From: Roseateles terrae
GTDB taxonomy: Bacteria; Pseudomonadota; Gammaproteobacteria; Burkholderiales; Burkholderiaceae_C
Direction of reading: 5' to 3'
Length of the DNA stretch: 64,000 nt
Assembly: GCF_014192155.1 (NCBI RefSeq)
Contig: NZ_JACHXO010000003.1
Location: forward strand, 434,001 to 498,000
In this document: positions 9,648-18,970 of the stretch, one piece after another
Numbering within the stretch: the first letter of the stretch is position 1
Layout of the letters: every line of letters starts with the position of its first letter
Notes under the pieces: generated by a model
What the model was told of the DNA's origin: nothing
Database searches by the model: none
The model's input: only the letters and a program-made list of their open reading frames with translations
Translations under genes and position numbers: made by a program

Positions 9648-9794
9648 AGCGAAAGCCCGTCCGCCATCAGGGTCTACGCCTTAGGGGTGGCAGACCCGAC
9701 GCGCATGCGGCACTCTGGGGCTGAGATCGGTCGCCAGGCGTTGCACACAAGGCGCCCGCGGCCTGCGGATCACCTCAGATTTCAGGGGGAACCC

Positions 9795-9905
9795 ATGCGA
9801 CTCACTCTGGCTCCTCCGGTCAAGGCCACTGCCGCCACCGGACTCGTCATCACGCTGGCGGTTGCAGCCTTCATCGTGCTGGCCGCCTGGCCGTCACCGA
9901 TCTGA
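9795..9905 (+). CDS. Possible 36-residue single-pass membrane peptide
   Basis: An ATG at 9795 follows AGGGGG at a five-base spacing, and the frame encodes 36 residues. It has a short polar N-terminus and one hydrophobic segment (ATGLVITLAVAAFIVLAAW) ending WPSPI. I do not recognise a family. The strong ribosome-binding site and the clean membrane helix argue for translation, but the short length in GC-rich DNA makes a chance frame possible. It stands between the ABM gene and the convergent glutathione peroxidase gene. Confidence 0.35.
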   Translation: MRLTLAPPVKATAATGLVITLAVAAFIVLAAWPSPI

Positions 9906-10062
9906 TCTTCGCTGGTCAAGGCAGCACTCGAGGGCGCGCCTGCGGCGCACGCCACGCGCCGGGGCGCTCGCGGTGTGAGCCGATTCGCCAGACATGCCAT
10001 TAGGCCCACGCGCGTGCGACCGGATCGTTCCGGCGCGCTTTCGCTGGCCCGCAAGCTGCGCC

Positions 10063-10551
10063 TCACTGGCCGAGTGCGGCCTCGATGTCGGCCTTCAGGC
10101 TCGCCGGCGTGTCATTGGGGGCGTACCGCTTGATGACCTCACCGTCCCGGCCGACGAGGAACTTGGTGAAGTTCCACTTGATCACCTGCGTGCCCAGGAT
10201 GCCGGGCTTCTCGCCCTTGAGCCAGCGCCACAGCGGATGCGCCTCGGCACCGTTGACCTTGATCTTGCCCATCATCGGGAAGCTCACGCCGTAGTTGAGC
10301 TGGCAGAAGGAGGCAATGTCATCATTGCTGCCCGGATCCTGGCCACCGAATTCATTGCTCGGGAAACCGACGATCACCAGGCCCCGCGCCTGGAATTCCC
10401 GCCACAGTTCTTCCAGACCTTTGAATTGCGGGGTGAAGCCGCATTCGCTGGCGGTATTGACCACCAACATCACACGGCCCCGGTATTGCGACAACGCGAC
10501 CGGCTCGCCCGTGATGCTGACGGCTTCGAAATCAAAAGCAGTCTGGCTCAT
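10063..10551 (-). CDS. Glutathione peroxidase
   Basis: This 162-residue thioredoxin-fold peroxidase reduces hydrogen peroxide and organic hydroperoxides with thiols. The peroxidatic cysteine is Cys37 in VNTASECGFTPQFKGLE (the selenocysteine position of animal enzymes). The FPSNEFGGQDPG segment supplies the catalytic Gln and KWNFTKFLVGRDG the Trp/Asn pair. The ATG at 10551 has GAGAGG six bases upstream, so the longer frame to 10614 is rejected. Bacterial members with Cys often use thioredoxin rather than glutathione. It is a single gene; no peroxide-responsive operator was identified. Confidence 0.95.
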   Translation of the reverse strand: MSQTAFDFEAVSITGEPVALSQYRGRVMLVVNTASECGFTPQFKGLEELWREFQARGLVIVGFPSNEFGGQDPGSNDDIASFCQLNYGVSFPMMGKIKVNGAEAHPLWRWLKGEKPGILGTQVIKWNFTKFLVGRDGEVIKRYAPNDTPASLKADIEAALGQ

Positions 10552-10632
10552 GGAATTCCTCTCCCAACGTGATGAAGCGATCGTAGCGCGGGGGCGTCGT
10601 CCGTGCCCAGACAAGGTTGTGTCGACCGGCGC

Positions 10633-11493
10633 TTAGCCGGGCCGGCGCTCCCACGCGGCCAACATCGCCGCCGCCAGGATGGCCAGGCCGCCCAGCGCCG
10701 TCGGCAGGTTCAGTGACCCGCCGCCCAGCCACAGGGCGGACAACGCGGCCACCGGCACCTCGGTGAGCATCACCACCGCCGTCACGTTGGCCGGCAGCCG
10801 GGTGGCGCCAAACTGCAGCGACATGTTGGACGCGAAGAACAGGAGCGCCATGCCGGCCAGCGGGACGCACCACCATGCGGACGGGAGGCTGGGCCAGCCC
10901 ACGAGGCCCTGGCCCGCCATGACGCCCGCCGACAGGCCGGCCACGATCACGCCGCCGCTGAACATCGCCAGCGCCCGGGCGCCCGGGCTGCTGGCCGCCT
11001 GCTTGCGCAGCATCACGTTGTTGAAGGCAAAGGTCAGGCCGCCAAGCAGGCCCAGGCCATCGGCCAGCGTGCGGGGCACCGGCCAGCCGCCGCCCGACGG
11101 CGCCAGCACCACCAGCGCGCCGCCCAGGGCCAGCGCGATGCGGACTCCCGCCATCACCGTCAGCGGCTCCTTGAGCACCACGCGGGCCAGCAGCACCGCC
11201 CACAGCGGCATGAGATAAAACAGCAGCACGACGCGCACGACGTCGCCGGTGGCCACGCCCCAGTTGAAGGCGGTGTTGGTCGTGCCGGCCGCAAGCAGCA
11301 CCAGCCACAGGCCCGGTGATCGCAGCAGTTCAGCCGCCGCGCCGCGCTGGCTCACCAGCACCACCCCCCAGGACAGGGCATACATGATGACCGTCGTCCA
11401 CAGCGGATGCAGCCCAGCGGCTTCAAACTGGCGGAACGGCCACCAGGACAGGCCCCAGACCGTCGCGTTGAACATCAGCGCGAGGATGGGCAT
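10633..11493 (-). CDS. EamA/DMT family transporter
   Basis: The protein (286 residues from ATG 11493) is a ten-helix drug/metabolite transporter with two EamA repeats. The first helix starts ILALMFNATVWGLSWWPFR, and the last is LPTALGGLAILAAAMLAAW before a short basic tail. This family exports amino acids, purines or small metabolites from the inner membrane; the substrate is unknown. The frame is open back to 11703, but that Pro/Ser-rich stretch does not look like coding sequence, and a ten-helix protein is complete without it. No Shine-Dalgarno was evident at 11493, so the start is uncertain. Confidence 0.85.
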   Translation of the reverse strand: MPILALMFNATVWGLSWWPFRQFEAAGLHPLWTTVIMYALSWGVVLVSQRGAAAELLRSPGLWLVLLAAGTTNTAFNWGVATGDVVRVVLLFYLMPLWAVLLARVVLKEPLTVMAGVRIALALGGALVVLAPSGGGWPVPRTLADGLGLLGGLTFAFNNVMLRKQAASSPGARALAMFSGGVIVAGLSAGVMAGQGLVGWPSLPSAWWCVPLAGMALLFFASNMSLQFGATRLPANVTAVVMLTEVPVAALSALWLGGGSLNLPTALGGLAILAAAMLAAWERRPG

Positions 11494-12143
11494 CGGCACG
11501 GGCAGGACACGCCCGGGCGGGGTGGCTGGCGTGGGGGAAGCGGGGGGAGCAGCGGCAGACAAGATGGCGGACGGAGAAAGAAAGGAGAACGGACAGGTCA
11601 GGCCCACCGACAAGACGGGACGCGTGGACCGCGGGCCATGCAATCGGAAAAGCCGATGACCCCACCTGAAAGGCGAAGGCGGCAGCCTTGCGACTGTCCA
11701 CAAAAAGGGCGATAAAACGGCATGCGCAAGCGCATGCTTCCTTCAGAGGGCCGCCCGTTCGCCCCAAAAACGGGTACAAGAGACGCTGATCCGACGGACC
11801 TGACGCACGCCGGCTGCCCCTGGGCCTGTCTGCAAGCCGCCGGGACGCCGGGGGCGTGCAGTCGCCGACCCGTCAGGCCGGGAACAACCGGGAACGCCCC
11901 GAAGGACGGGGCGCATGGCGGCTCACGAGGCGTCGCTGATTGTCGGGATACGGACGCTCGGCGCTTGGATCGGGCGCGCCGCAGGCCAACAATGCCCAGG
12001 GTTTATAGCATGGCGCAAGCCCTGACCCTGACCTACAACCGGGGCGCCTCGCGCCTGTCATTCGGGGGGCCTACCCTCGGCTGACAGACGTGCGCCCCGC
12101 GCCGTGACGAGCATCACCACTCGAGCTATAGGGAGACTGCCTC
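11494..12143. other. 650-bp gap without a supported gene
   Basis: Several short open frames occur, but none has a ribosome-binding site, a recognisable domain or natural composition. A GCCCCG-aagga-CGGGGC hairpin lies at 11896-11912 without a T-run. The gap must hold the promoters of the divergent EamA and SGNH genes, since GGGAG for the latter is at 12131-12135. No tRNA or riboswitch fold was recognised. Confidence 0.5.
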
Positions 12144-13085
12144 TTGGACCACCTGGCCTGTTTTGCCCCGGAAGACCTCCACGCCGCGCAGGCGCCCGAC
12201 CTGCAAGGCTTTCGCTGGCGACTGCTGGCGCAGGGCGACTCCTGGTTCTCCACCGCCCAGGCCAAACTGAGCGCGCACGCCAATCTGCTGCAGGAGCTGG
12301 TGCTGGCCAAACCCACGGCCGCCGTGAATTGCGCCGGCCAGCGGGAGAGTCTGGCCAAACTGGTGGAATTGGCCTCAGTGCCGGAATTCGTCGATCTGCT
12401 GACGGGACCGAACGCCCCGGTGTGGGACGGCATCCTGCTGTCGGTGGGCGGCAATGACCTGATCACGGCCGCCCAGACGCCCAGCCAGCTGGACGGCCAG
12501 CCGGTGCCGCTGGAGCTGCGCCTGCTGCGCCGCCAGACGGAGTGGGGTCCACCGTCAGCGGGTGTCGGCCGCTACTTCTCCGAGCCCGGCTGGGCCACCT
12601 TCGCGGCTTACCTGAAGGCCAATCTGCAGCACCTGCTGTCCCTGCGGGACCAGGGTCCGTCCGCCCGCAAGCCGGTGTTCATGCACTGCTATGCGGTGCC
12701 GATGCCGCGGCCGGCCGGGGCGGAAGACGCCGGGCATGGACCCTGGCTGTATCCGGCACTCAAGGCCTATGCCATTCCCTCGGCGGACTGGGCGGCGGTC
12801 AGCCGCCTGATGCTGATGCATCTGGCGCAGTTCCTGAAAGGGCTGATGGCCGACAAGGAAGCCTTCCCCGGCCTGTTTGTCTTCGACTCCACCGCCGTGC
12901 CACTGGCCCCGGCGGCACCGGGCGCCAGCGGCATCAGCGGCGACTGGCACAACGAAATCCACCTCAACCACAGCGGCTGCTTCAAGATCGGTCGGGCGTG
13001 GTCGGAGCATATCCAGCAAGTGCTGACCACCGGTGGTCTGGTCCAGGACAACCCCGGCGGCAAGGGGCGCCAGAGCCGGCGCTGA
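12144..13085 (+). CDS. SGNH/GDSL-hydrolase superfamily protein
   Basis: This 313-residue protein starts at TTG 12144, eight bases after GGGAG. The block I motif is QGDSWFS with Ser33 as probable nucleophile, and the block III motif is LSVGGNDLI. The block V region near residues 267-278 reads DWHNEIHLNHSG, giving His273 as probable catalytic base, with Asn270 where Asp is usual in DxxH. There is no signal peptide or membrane segment, so the product appears cytoplasmic or is exported by a non-Sec route. SGNH enzymes are esterases, lipases or acyl-sugar deacetylases; the substrate is unknown. A strong terminator follows the stop codon directly, indicating a monocistronic unit. Confidence 0.8.
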   Translation: MDHLACFAPEDLHAAQAPDLQGFRWRLLAQGDSWFSTAQAKLSAHANLLQELVLAKPTAAVNCAGQRESLAKLVELASVPEFVDLLTGPNAPVWDGILLSVGGNDLITAAQTPSQLDGQPVPLELRLLRRQTEWGPPSAGVGRYFSEPGWATFAAYLKANLQHLLSLRDQGPSARKPVFMHCYAVPMPRPAGAEDAGHGPWLYPALKAYAIPSADWAAVSRLMLMHLAQFLKGLMADKEAFPGLFVFDSTAVPLAPAAPGASGISGDWHNEIHLNHSGCFKIGRAWSEHIQQVLTTGGLVQDNPGGKGRQSRR

Positions 13086-13091
13086 GCAAAG

Positions 13092-13121
13092 AAAAACCCG
13101 CCACTCGGCGGGTTTTTTTTT
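13092..13121 (+). terminator. Rho-independent, probably bidirectional terminator
   Basis: A perfect hairpin AAACCCGCC-ACTC-GGCGGGTTT is followed by a run of nine T on the plus strand and preceded by five A, which gives a T-run on the minus strand. It lies six bases after the stop codon of the SGNH gene and before the convergent lplT stop at 13241, so it can serve both. Confidence 0.93.
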
Positions 13122-13240
13122 GGACGCCCGGGCGGTGGGGACCGTGCCAACGGAGAGTCGCACGGCCGGGGTGACCCCGGGGGCCCTCAGGGGCCGAGGT
13201 GCCCGCAGTCGCCGGCGTGGCCGATGGGCCCCCGCCTTCG

Positions 13241-14518
13241 TCAGTGCTTGTCGCTACGCGCGATGGCCAGCAGGCGGTCCATCTCTTCCGGATGCCGACG
13301 CAGGTTGTTGCGGTGCCAGCGGCCGATCAGCACCATGATGCCTGCGACCGTCAGACCGAAGATGGTGATCGACCCAAAAGCGGACACCCCAAAACGGGTG
13401 AGGATGGTGTAGAGCGCGCCCAGGCCCAGGATGCAGGCCTGCTCGTTGAAGTTCTGCACGGCGATCGAGCGGCCGGCACCCATCAGATTGTGGCCGCGGT
13501 GCTGCAGCAGCGCATTCATCGGCACCACCAGATAGCCCCCCACCCCGCCCAGCAGGATCAGGAAGGGCACGGCCAGCCAAAGACGGTCGATGAAGTTGAG
13601 CACCAGCATGAGCAGGCCCATGGCCACGCCCAGCGGAATCACGTTGGTGGCCTTGTCCAGCCGCACCGCCATCGATGCCACGACGGCGCCCACCGCGGTG
13701 CCGATGGCCACCACCCCCGCCAGAGCCGAGGCCTGGGTGGTGCCGTAGCCAAGGGCGGCGGCCGCCCAGGCGAAGACGATGTAGCGCATGTTGCCGGATA
13801 CACCCCAGAAGAGGGTCGTCATGCCCAGCGAGATCTGGCCCAGCTTGTCCTGCCAGAGGCGCGAGTTGCAGCCGGCAAATTCCCGCACCAGACCGGTGGT
13901 GCTGGCATTGAGCGGTTGCAGCGGTGCGTCGGTGCGGGGGATGCGCAGGTTGAACAGCGCCGCGATGCCGTACAGCACCACCATGAAGGCGATGGCGGCT
14001 TCCGGCGCGGTGTCGATGCCGGTGTCCATGAACGGCATGTCAAAGCTCAGCAGCACCGACGAAGCGCGCTCACCGAGCAACTGCCCGCCGAACACCGCGC
14101 CCAGGATGATGGACGCAATCGTCAGACCTTCGATCCAGCCGTTGGCCTTGACCAGTTGGGAGGGCGGTAGCAGTTCGGTGAGGATGCCGTACTTGGCCGG
14201 GGAATAGGCAGCGGCGCCCAGGCCGACGATGGCGTAGGCGGCAAGGGGATGCACCCCCAGCAGCATGCTCAGACATCCCACCACCTTGATGGTGTTGGAG
14301 ATGAACATCACCTTGCCCTTGGGAACCGCGTCGGCAAAAGCGCCCACAAATGGCGCCAGAACGACGTAGAAGAGCGCAAACATCGGCACTAGAGCGGCAC
14401 GTTGCCACTCGGCGGAGCCATTGGTGCGCAGCATCTCGACGGCAGCCACGAACAACGCGTTATCAGCCAGCGAGCTGAAAAACTGCGCTGACATGATGGT
14501 GTAGAAACCTTTTTTCAT
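13241..14518 (-). CDS. lplT: Lysophospholipid transporter LplT (MFS)
   Basis: This 425-residue twelve-helix MFS protein matches LplT, which flips lysophospholipids across the inner membrane for re-acylation. The start MKKGFYTIMSAQFFSSLADNALF is characteristic, as are AAYSPAKYGILTELLPPSQLVKANGWIEG and LGAVFGGQLLG. No acyltransferase domain (Aas) adjoins it here, unlike the E. coli lplT-aas operon. It is divergent from alr across 239 bp. This arrangement with alr and radA close by is familiar in Burkholderiales. Confidence 0.92.
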   Translation of the reverse strand: MKKGFYTIMSAQFFSSLADNALFVAAVEMLRTNGSAEWQRAALVPMFALFYVVLAPFVGAFADAVPKGKVMFISNTIKVVGCLSMLLGVHPLAAYAIVGLGAAAYSPAKYGILTELLPPSQLVKANGWIEGLTIASIILGAVFGGQLLGERASSVLLSFDMPFMDTGIDTAPEAAIAFMVVLYGIAALFNLRIPRTDAPLQPLNASTTGLVREFAGCNSRLWQDKLGQISLGMTTLFWGVSGNMRYIVFAWAAAALGYGTTQASALAGVVAIGTAVGAVVASMAVRLDKATNVIPLGVAMGLLMLVLNFIDRLWLAVPFLILLGGVGGYLVVPMNALLQHRGHNLMGAGRSIAVQNFNEQACILGLGALYTILTRFGVSAFGSITIFGLTVAGIMVLIGRWHRNNLRRHPEEMDRLLAIARSDKH

Positions 14519-14757
14519 GGACCCGGGCTACCTGGAACTGCGGCTGGCGTCGACTTGCGGCGGAAAACGCTGGTCCACGGAGGTCAGCAGCGCTGCGGCG
14601 GGTTTATAGCATGCGCTTGTTTTGGTAACGGACGTGAACGCCACCCACTCTGTGTGTTGTCTGTGTGATATGGAAGGGGGTAGCCCCCCACTGTGTGGCC
14701 GGGGAGGCCCCCCGCCGCGCTTTGTGAAGTGGAAGTTGGGGAGGGCACAATCACGGC

Positions 14758-15861
14758 ATGCCGCGTCCCATTGAAGCCCTGATCCATCAGCCCGCCCTGG
14801 CCCACAACCTGCACCGGAGCCGCGAATGCGCGCCGGACGCCCAGGTCTTTGCCATCGTCAAGGCCAATGCCTACGGGCATGGCATCGACCGCGTCTTTGA
14901 CGCTTTCCGGGCGGCGGACGGCTTCGCCCTGCTCGACCTGAACGAAGCCCAGCGCATCCGCGACCTGGGATGGCGCGGGCCGATCCTGCTGCTGGAAGGC
15001 TGCTTCGAGCCGCGCGATCTGGAACTGTGCTCCCGGCTGCGCCTCTGGCACGCGGTGCATTCCGAGCATCAGATCGACTGGCTGGCCATGCACAAGACCC
15101 ATGAGCCGCACCGGGTGTTTCTGAAGCTCAACAGCGGCATGAACCGGCTGGGTTTCTCGCCCACCGGCTTCCGCGCCGCCTGGACCCGGCTGAACGCCCT
15201 GCCCCAGGTGGACGAAATTTCCCTGATGACCCACTTCTCGGACGCTGACGGCCCCAAGGGCATCGACCGCCAGCTGGCGGTCTTCCAGGAAGCCACCGCC
15301 GACCTGCCGGGTGAGCGCTCGCTCAGCAACAGCGCCGCGGTGCTGCGTCACAGCGAGCGGGCCGGCGTCCGCGCGGACTGGGTGCGCAGCGGCATCATGA
15401 GCTACGGCAGCGCCCCGGACTACCCGGAACACGACATCGCCCACTGGAACCTGCGCCCCACGATGACGCTGCGCAGCCGTGTGCTGGCGGTTCAGGACCT
15501 GCAGCCGGGTGATACCGTCGGTTATGGCAGCACCTTCACCGCCCCCCGGCCGATGCGCATTGGTACCGTGGCCTGTGGTTATGCGGACGGCTACCCCCGT
15601 CATGCGGGTACCGGCACGCCCGTCCTGGTGGGCGGCCAGCGCACCGGCACCGTGGGGCGGGTGTCGATGGACATGCTCGCGGTGGACCTGACCGGCCTGC
15701 CGCAGCACGGCACCGGCAGCGAAGTCACCCTCTGGGGACAAGGCCCGAACGGCAGTGTGCTGTCGATCGACGAGGTCGCCGCAGCCGCCGGGACCATCGG
15801 TTATGAGCTGATGTGCGCACTGGCGCCCCGGGTGCCGGTCCATGTGGACCCGATCCTCTGA
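14758..15861 (+). CDS. alr: Alanine racemase
   Basis: This 367-residue fold-type III PLP enzyme interconverts L- and D-alanine for peptidoglycan synthesis. The PLP lysine is Lys35 in [10 protein letters not shown], and the catalytic tyrosine of the opposite face is Tyr256 in VGYGSTF. Further family motifs are [30 protein letters not shown] and [11 protein letters not shown]. As the only racemase in the window, it may also feed dadA at 5 kb, but whether it is the biosynthetic or catabolic paralogue cannot be told from sequence. The arfB gene follows 20 bases downstream. Confidence 0.96.
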   Translation: MPRPIEALIHQPALAHNLHRSRECAPDAQVFAIVKANAYGHGIDRVFDAFRAADGFALLDLNEAQRIRDLGWRGPILLLEGCFEPRDLELCSRLRLWHAVHSEHQIDWLAMHKTHEPHRVFLKLNSGMNRLGFSPTGFRAAWTRLNALPQVDEISLMTHFSDADGPKGIDRQLAVFQEATADLPGERSLSNSAAVLRHSERAGVRADWVRSGIMSYGSAPDYPEHDIAHWNLRPTMTLRSRVLAVQDLQPGDTVGYGSTFTAPRPMRIGTVACGYADGYPRHAGTGTPVLVGGQRTGTVGRVSMDMLAVDLTGLPQHGTGSEVTLWGQGPNGSVLSIDEVAAAAGTIGYELMCALAPRVPVHVDPIL

Positions 15862-15881
15862 TCTGACCCGCGCCGCGCCTC

Positions 15882-16289
15882 ATGCATCTGGCCTGGACGC
15901 CCGCCGACTGGGAACTGGACATCTCCGCCATCCGCGCCAGCGGCCCCGGCGGCCAGAACGTCAACAAGGTCTCCAGCGCGGTGCATCTGCGCTTTGACAT
16001 TCGGCGCTCCACCCTGCCCGCCATCATCAAGGAGCGGCTGCTGGCCCTGTCCCACCAGCGCATCACAGCCGAAGGCGTGGTGGTGATCAAGGCCCAGGAA
16101 TCCCGCAGCCAGGAACAGAACCGCGCGGACGCGGTCGCGAGGCTGATCGCTCTGGTGCAAAGCGTGGCCCACACCCCCAAGACGCGTCGTCCGACACGCC
16201 CCACCTTTGGGTCCCAGCAGCGCCGGCTGTCGGGCAAGGCCCAGCGCGGCGAAGTGAAATCCGGCCGCGGCAAGATCCATTGGGACTGA
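15882..16289 (+). CDS. arfB: Alternative ribosome-rescue factor B (peptidyl-tRNA hydrolase)
   Basis: This 135-residue protein is the YaeJ/ArfB rescue factor, which enters stalled ribosomes lacking mRNA downstream of the A site and hydrolyses peptidyl-tRNA. The class I release-factor GGQ motif sits in [20 protein letters not shown]. The C-terminal tail is strongly basic ([21 protein letters not shown]), as needed to occupy the mRNA channel. The gene lies between alr and the anchored HExxH protein with one base to the next start, so the three probably form a transcript. Confidence 0.95.
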   Translation: MHLAWTPADWELDISAIRASGPGGQNVNKVSSAVHLRFDIRRSTLPAIIKERLLALSHQRITAEGVVVIKAQESRSQEQNRADAVARLIALVQSVAHTPKTRRPTRPTFGSQQRRLSGKAQRGEVKSGRGKIHWD

Positions 16290-16290
16290 C

Positions 16291-17061
16291 ATGTTCAAGG
16301 TGATTCGAATCTTCGTGCTGCTGGTCATCCTGGCTGTTGTGGGCAGCACGGCCCTGATGCAGCGCTGGCAGTCCCAGTCCTGGCGCCGGCCGCAGGTGAT
16401 CACGCTCTATCCGATCAATCTGCAAGGCGACGCCGCCACGGACGCCTACATCGACCAGCTCAGCGACGCCGCTTTTGCAGACATCGAGCCTTATTTCCAG
16501 GCGGAAGCGCGCCGGTATGGCCTGCCGCTCGACACCCCGGTGCGGGTGGTCCTGGGCCGCCGGATGCGGGAGCTGCCGCCGCCGGTGCCCCGCGAAGCCG
16601 GCGTGATGTCTGCCGTGACATGGAGCCTGAAGATGCGCTGGTGGGCCTGGCGCAAGACGCCGCCGAGCTCACCGGTGCCGGACGTGCGGCTCTATCTGGT
16701 CTACCACCCGGGCGACTTCAATGGCCCACTGCCCCACTCCACCGGGCTGGAAAAAGGCCGGATGGGTCTGGTCCACCTGTTTGCCAGCCGGGCGCAACAG
16801 GGGCCCAATCAGGTGGTGATTGCGCATGAGGCGCTTCACACCTTCGGCGCGAGCGACAAGTACGATCCGTCCACCTTGATGCCGGCCTTCCCGGAGGGGT
16901 ATGCCTCGCCGGACCAGCAACCCACGCTGCCGCAGGCGCAGGCGGAGCTGATGGCCGGACGCATTCCGGTGAAGCCCACCGAAGCGCGTATTCCGGCCAG
17001 CCTGGGCCAGACGGTGATCGGCCGCCGCACCGCGGAAGAGATCAACTGGGTGCGCAAGTAA
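16291..17061 (+). CDS. Membrane-anchored putative zinc metalloprotease, uncharacterised
   Basis: I do not recognise a named family for this 256-residue protein. An N-terminal helix (IRIFVLLVILAVVGSTALM) predicts a signal anchor with the remainder in the periplasm. Residues 179-189 read HEALHTFGASD, which fits the metzincin-like consensus HExxHxxGxxD, with His179, His183 and Asp189 as possible zinc ligands and Glu180 as general base. The middle includes VRLYLVYHPGDFNGPLPHS and TGLEKGRMGLVHLF. The start is one base after the arfB stop, implying translational coupling. Proteolytic activity is inferred from the motif alone. Confidence 0.75.
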   Translation: MFKVIRIFVLLVILAVVGSTALMQRWQSQSWRRPQVITLYPINLQGDAATDAYIDQLSDAAFADIEPYFQAEARRYGLPLDTPVRVVLGRRMRELPPPVPREAGVMSAVTWSLKMRWWAWRKTPPSSPVPDVRLYLVYHPGDFNGPLPHSTGLEKGRMGLVHLFASRAQQGPNQVVIAHEALHTFGASDKYDPSTLMPAFPEGYASPDQQPTLPQAQAELMAGRIPVKPTEARIPASLGQTVIGRRTAEEINWVRK

Positions 17062-17121
17062 CGCCGCACACAGACCCCGAGCGCGGCGGTGACCGCTGTC
17101 CCCCGCGAGGCGGTAGACGCC

Positions 17122-18003
17122 TCAACGCGTGCGCGTGGCGACGTAGATGCTGCCCAGGCACAGGCCCATGCCGGCCACCGACAGCACGCTGGGCTGCCAG
17201 CCTTCCAGCAGCGCCGACAGCACGAGCGCGATCACCGGAATCACCACGCCGGTCAGTGCCGCGCGCGCGGTGCCCTGGCGCTGCGCCAGCTTGAAATACA
17301 GCACAAAGGCCACTACCGAGCCGAACACCGACAGATAGAGCAGCGACCCGACATAGGACGGCTGCCAGGAGAACTGCAGCCCCTGCCCGGTCGCCAGCGA
17401 CATCGTCACCAGGAACACCGCGCCGTAACCCATGCTCCAGGCCAGCACCGGCATCAGGGCCAGACCGCGACGGGTCAGCGTCAGCGTCAGCACATTGCCG
17501 ATGCAAGCCGCCAGCACGGCCGCCAGACCCATCAGCAGACCGTAGGCCGCGGTGGGCCGGGCGCCGGTGGAGGCAATCTCCGGCCAGAAGATCATCACCA
17601 CGCCCAGCACCCCGCCGACCGACGCGGTCAGGAAGCGCAGCGACACCCGCTGCCCAAAAAACACCCGGCCCGACAACGCGTTGCCGAACACCATCAGGCA
17701 GAACAGCACGGCCACCAGTCCGGAAGGGATATGGCGCTCCGCCTCATACACCGAGTAGTAATTGCCGCTGTACTGGACGATGCCGGTCGCCAGCATCAAC
17801 CCATGCGCCGACAGCGGCAGGCGCAGCGACAGGCCCTGCCAGCGGCTGAGCCCCACCAGGATGATCGCCGCAATGCCGAACCGCCAGGCCACCGAATTCA
17901 GCACCGGGACCCCGGAGGCCAGCTGATACAGGATGATGTGCCAGGTGCTGGCCCAGATGAGGGTGGGGCCCCAGAACAACCAACGATCGGACAACTTGGA
18001 CAT
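17122..18003 (-). CDS. EamA/DMT family transporter
   Basis: The protein (293 residues from ATG 18003, MSKLSDRWLFWGPTLIWAST) has ten predicted helices in two EamA repeats. The first repeat has LIWASTWHIILYQL and SGLVAVLFCLMVFGNAL; the second ends LLEGWQPSVLSVAGMGLCLG. It is a probable inner-membrane exporter of amino acids or other small metabolites with unknown substrate. The open frame upstream to 18261 overlaps the LysE gene end and is not used. It follows the LysE-type gene on the same strand, so two exporters may be co-transcribed. Confidence 0.87.
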   Translation of the reverse strand: MSKLSDRWLFWGPTLIWASTWHIILYQLASGVPVLNSVAWRFGIAAIILVGLSRWQGLSLRLPLSAHGLMLATGIVQYSGNYYSVYEAERHIPSGLVAVLFCLMVFGNALSGRVFFGQRVSLRFLTASVGGVLGVVMIFWPEIASTGARPTAAYGLLMGLAAVLAACIGNVLTLTLTRRGLALMPVLAWSMGYGAVFLVTMSLATGQGLQFSWQPSYVGSLLYLSVFGSVVAFVLYFKLAQRQGTARAALTGVVIPVIALVLSALLEGWQPSVLSVAGMGLCLGSIYVATRTR

Positions 18004-18199
18004 TGCAGGAAACAAGGAAACGGCCCCGGGAGACGGGGCCGCTGGGTCAACGAGTGGGGAAGAAACGGGACCGGCGACACTGCGGCGCATCGCCATCGAG
18101 CCGCCAGGAGCCGCCTGGACACGCCCGGGCGCGTTCCAGGGACGGCAGGGTCGTCCCCGTGAAGAAAGCAGTCGCGCGAAGCCGGGGCAGACCTTCGGA

Positions 18200-18826
18200 T
18201 CAGCTCCGCTTGATGGTCGCCAGCAGCGCACCAGCCGCCACGAAGAGCGACCCGAAGACACGGTTCAGCATCTTCAGATGGGCTTCCGAGCGCAACGCCG
18301 ACAGCACCCGTGAGGCCAGCGCGGTGTAACCGGCCATCACCACGGCGTCGGTGAACCCCAGCGTGGCGGCGATGACCGCGTACTGCGGACCCAGGTGCTG
18401 ATTCAGGTCGAGGAATTGCGGGACCACGGCCAGCAGGAAGACGGTGCCCTTGGGGTTCACCGCATTGATGCCCCAGCCGCGCATGATCAGCTGGCGGCGG
18501 GTGACCGGCTTGCTTTCACTGGTCTGGGCCACCAGGGGCTTGCCGGGAGAGCGCCATTGCTGCACGCCGAGGTAGACCAGATATGCCACGCCGGCCCACT
18601 TGACCAGCATGAAGGCCTGCTCGGAGGCGGCAATGAGCGCCCCGAGCCCGGCACCGACCAGCACGATCTGGGTCAGGATGCCCAAAATCAGGCCGATGGT
18701 GGTGAAGTAGCCGCGCTTGAAACCGTAATTGAGTCCGGAGCTCATGGCTGCAATCGCCCCCGCGCCCGGGGACAGGCTGATGGCCCATGAGGCCGCGAAA
18801 AACCCCAGCCAGACTGAGAACTCCAT
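18200..18826 (-). CDS. LysE/RhtB family amino-acid exporter
   Basis: This 208-residue protein has the six-helix LysE/RhtB topology. It starts MEFSVWLGFFAASWAISLSPG, with the conserved SPGAGAIAAMSSGLNYGFKRG loop, followed by GVAYLVYLGVQQWR and NPKGTVFLLAVVPQF. Such proteins export basic, neutral or homoserine-type amino acids. AAGGAG precedes ATG 18826. The substrate is not predictable. It is divergent from radA and upstream of the EamA gene at 17122-18003. Confidence 0.92.
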   Translation of the reverse strand: MEFSVWLGFFAASWAISLSPGAGAIAAMSSGLNYGFKRGYFTTIGLILGILTQIVLVGAGLGALIAASEQAFMLVKWAGVAYLVYLGVQQWRSPGKPLVAQTSESKPVTRRQLIMRGWGINAVNPKGTVFLLAVVPQFLDLNQHLGPQYAVIAATLGFTDAVVMAGYTALASRVLSALRSEAHLKMLNRVFGSLFVAAGALLATIKRS

Positions 18827-18970
18827 GATCGACTCCTTGAGGAGTCAGGTTTTTAGCATGCCAACTTCGGATTGACGATGGTCACGGCCAGTCAATTGTT
18901 GGGGGATGTGGCATCCACCGGAAGGCGGTGTGCCGGAGTTGGCATCCGCAGCAGCGGCGACAATCGGCCC

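Noticed and set aside
12115-12137. T7-like promoter (CTATAGGGAGA) before the SGNH gene
   Set aside because: Only the last bases match a phage promoter; the spacing upstream is wrong and GGGAG serves as the ribosome-binding site.
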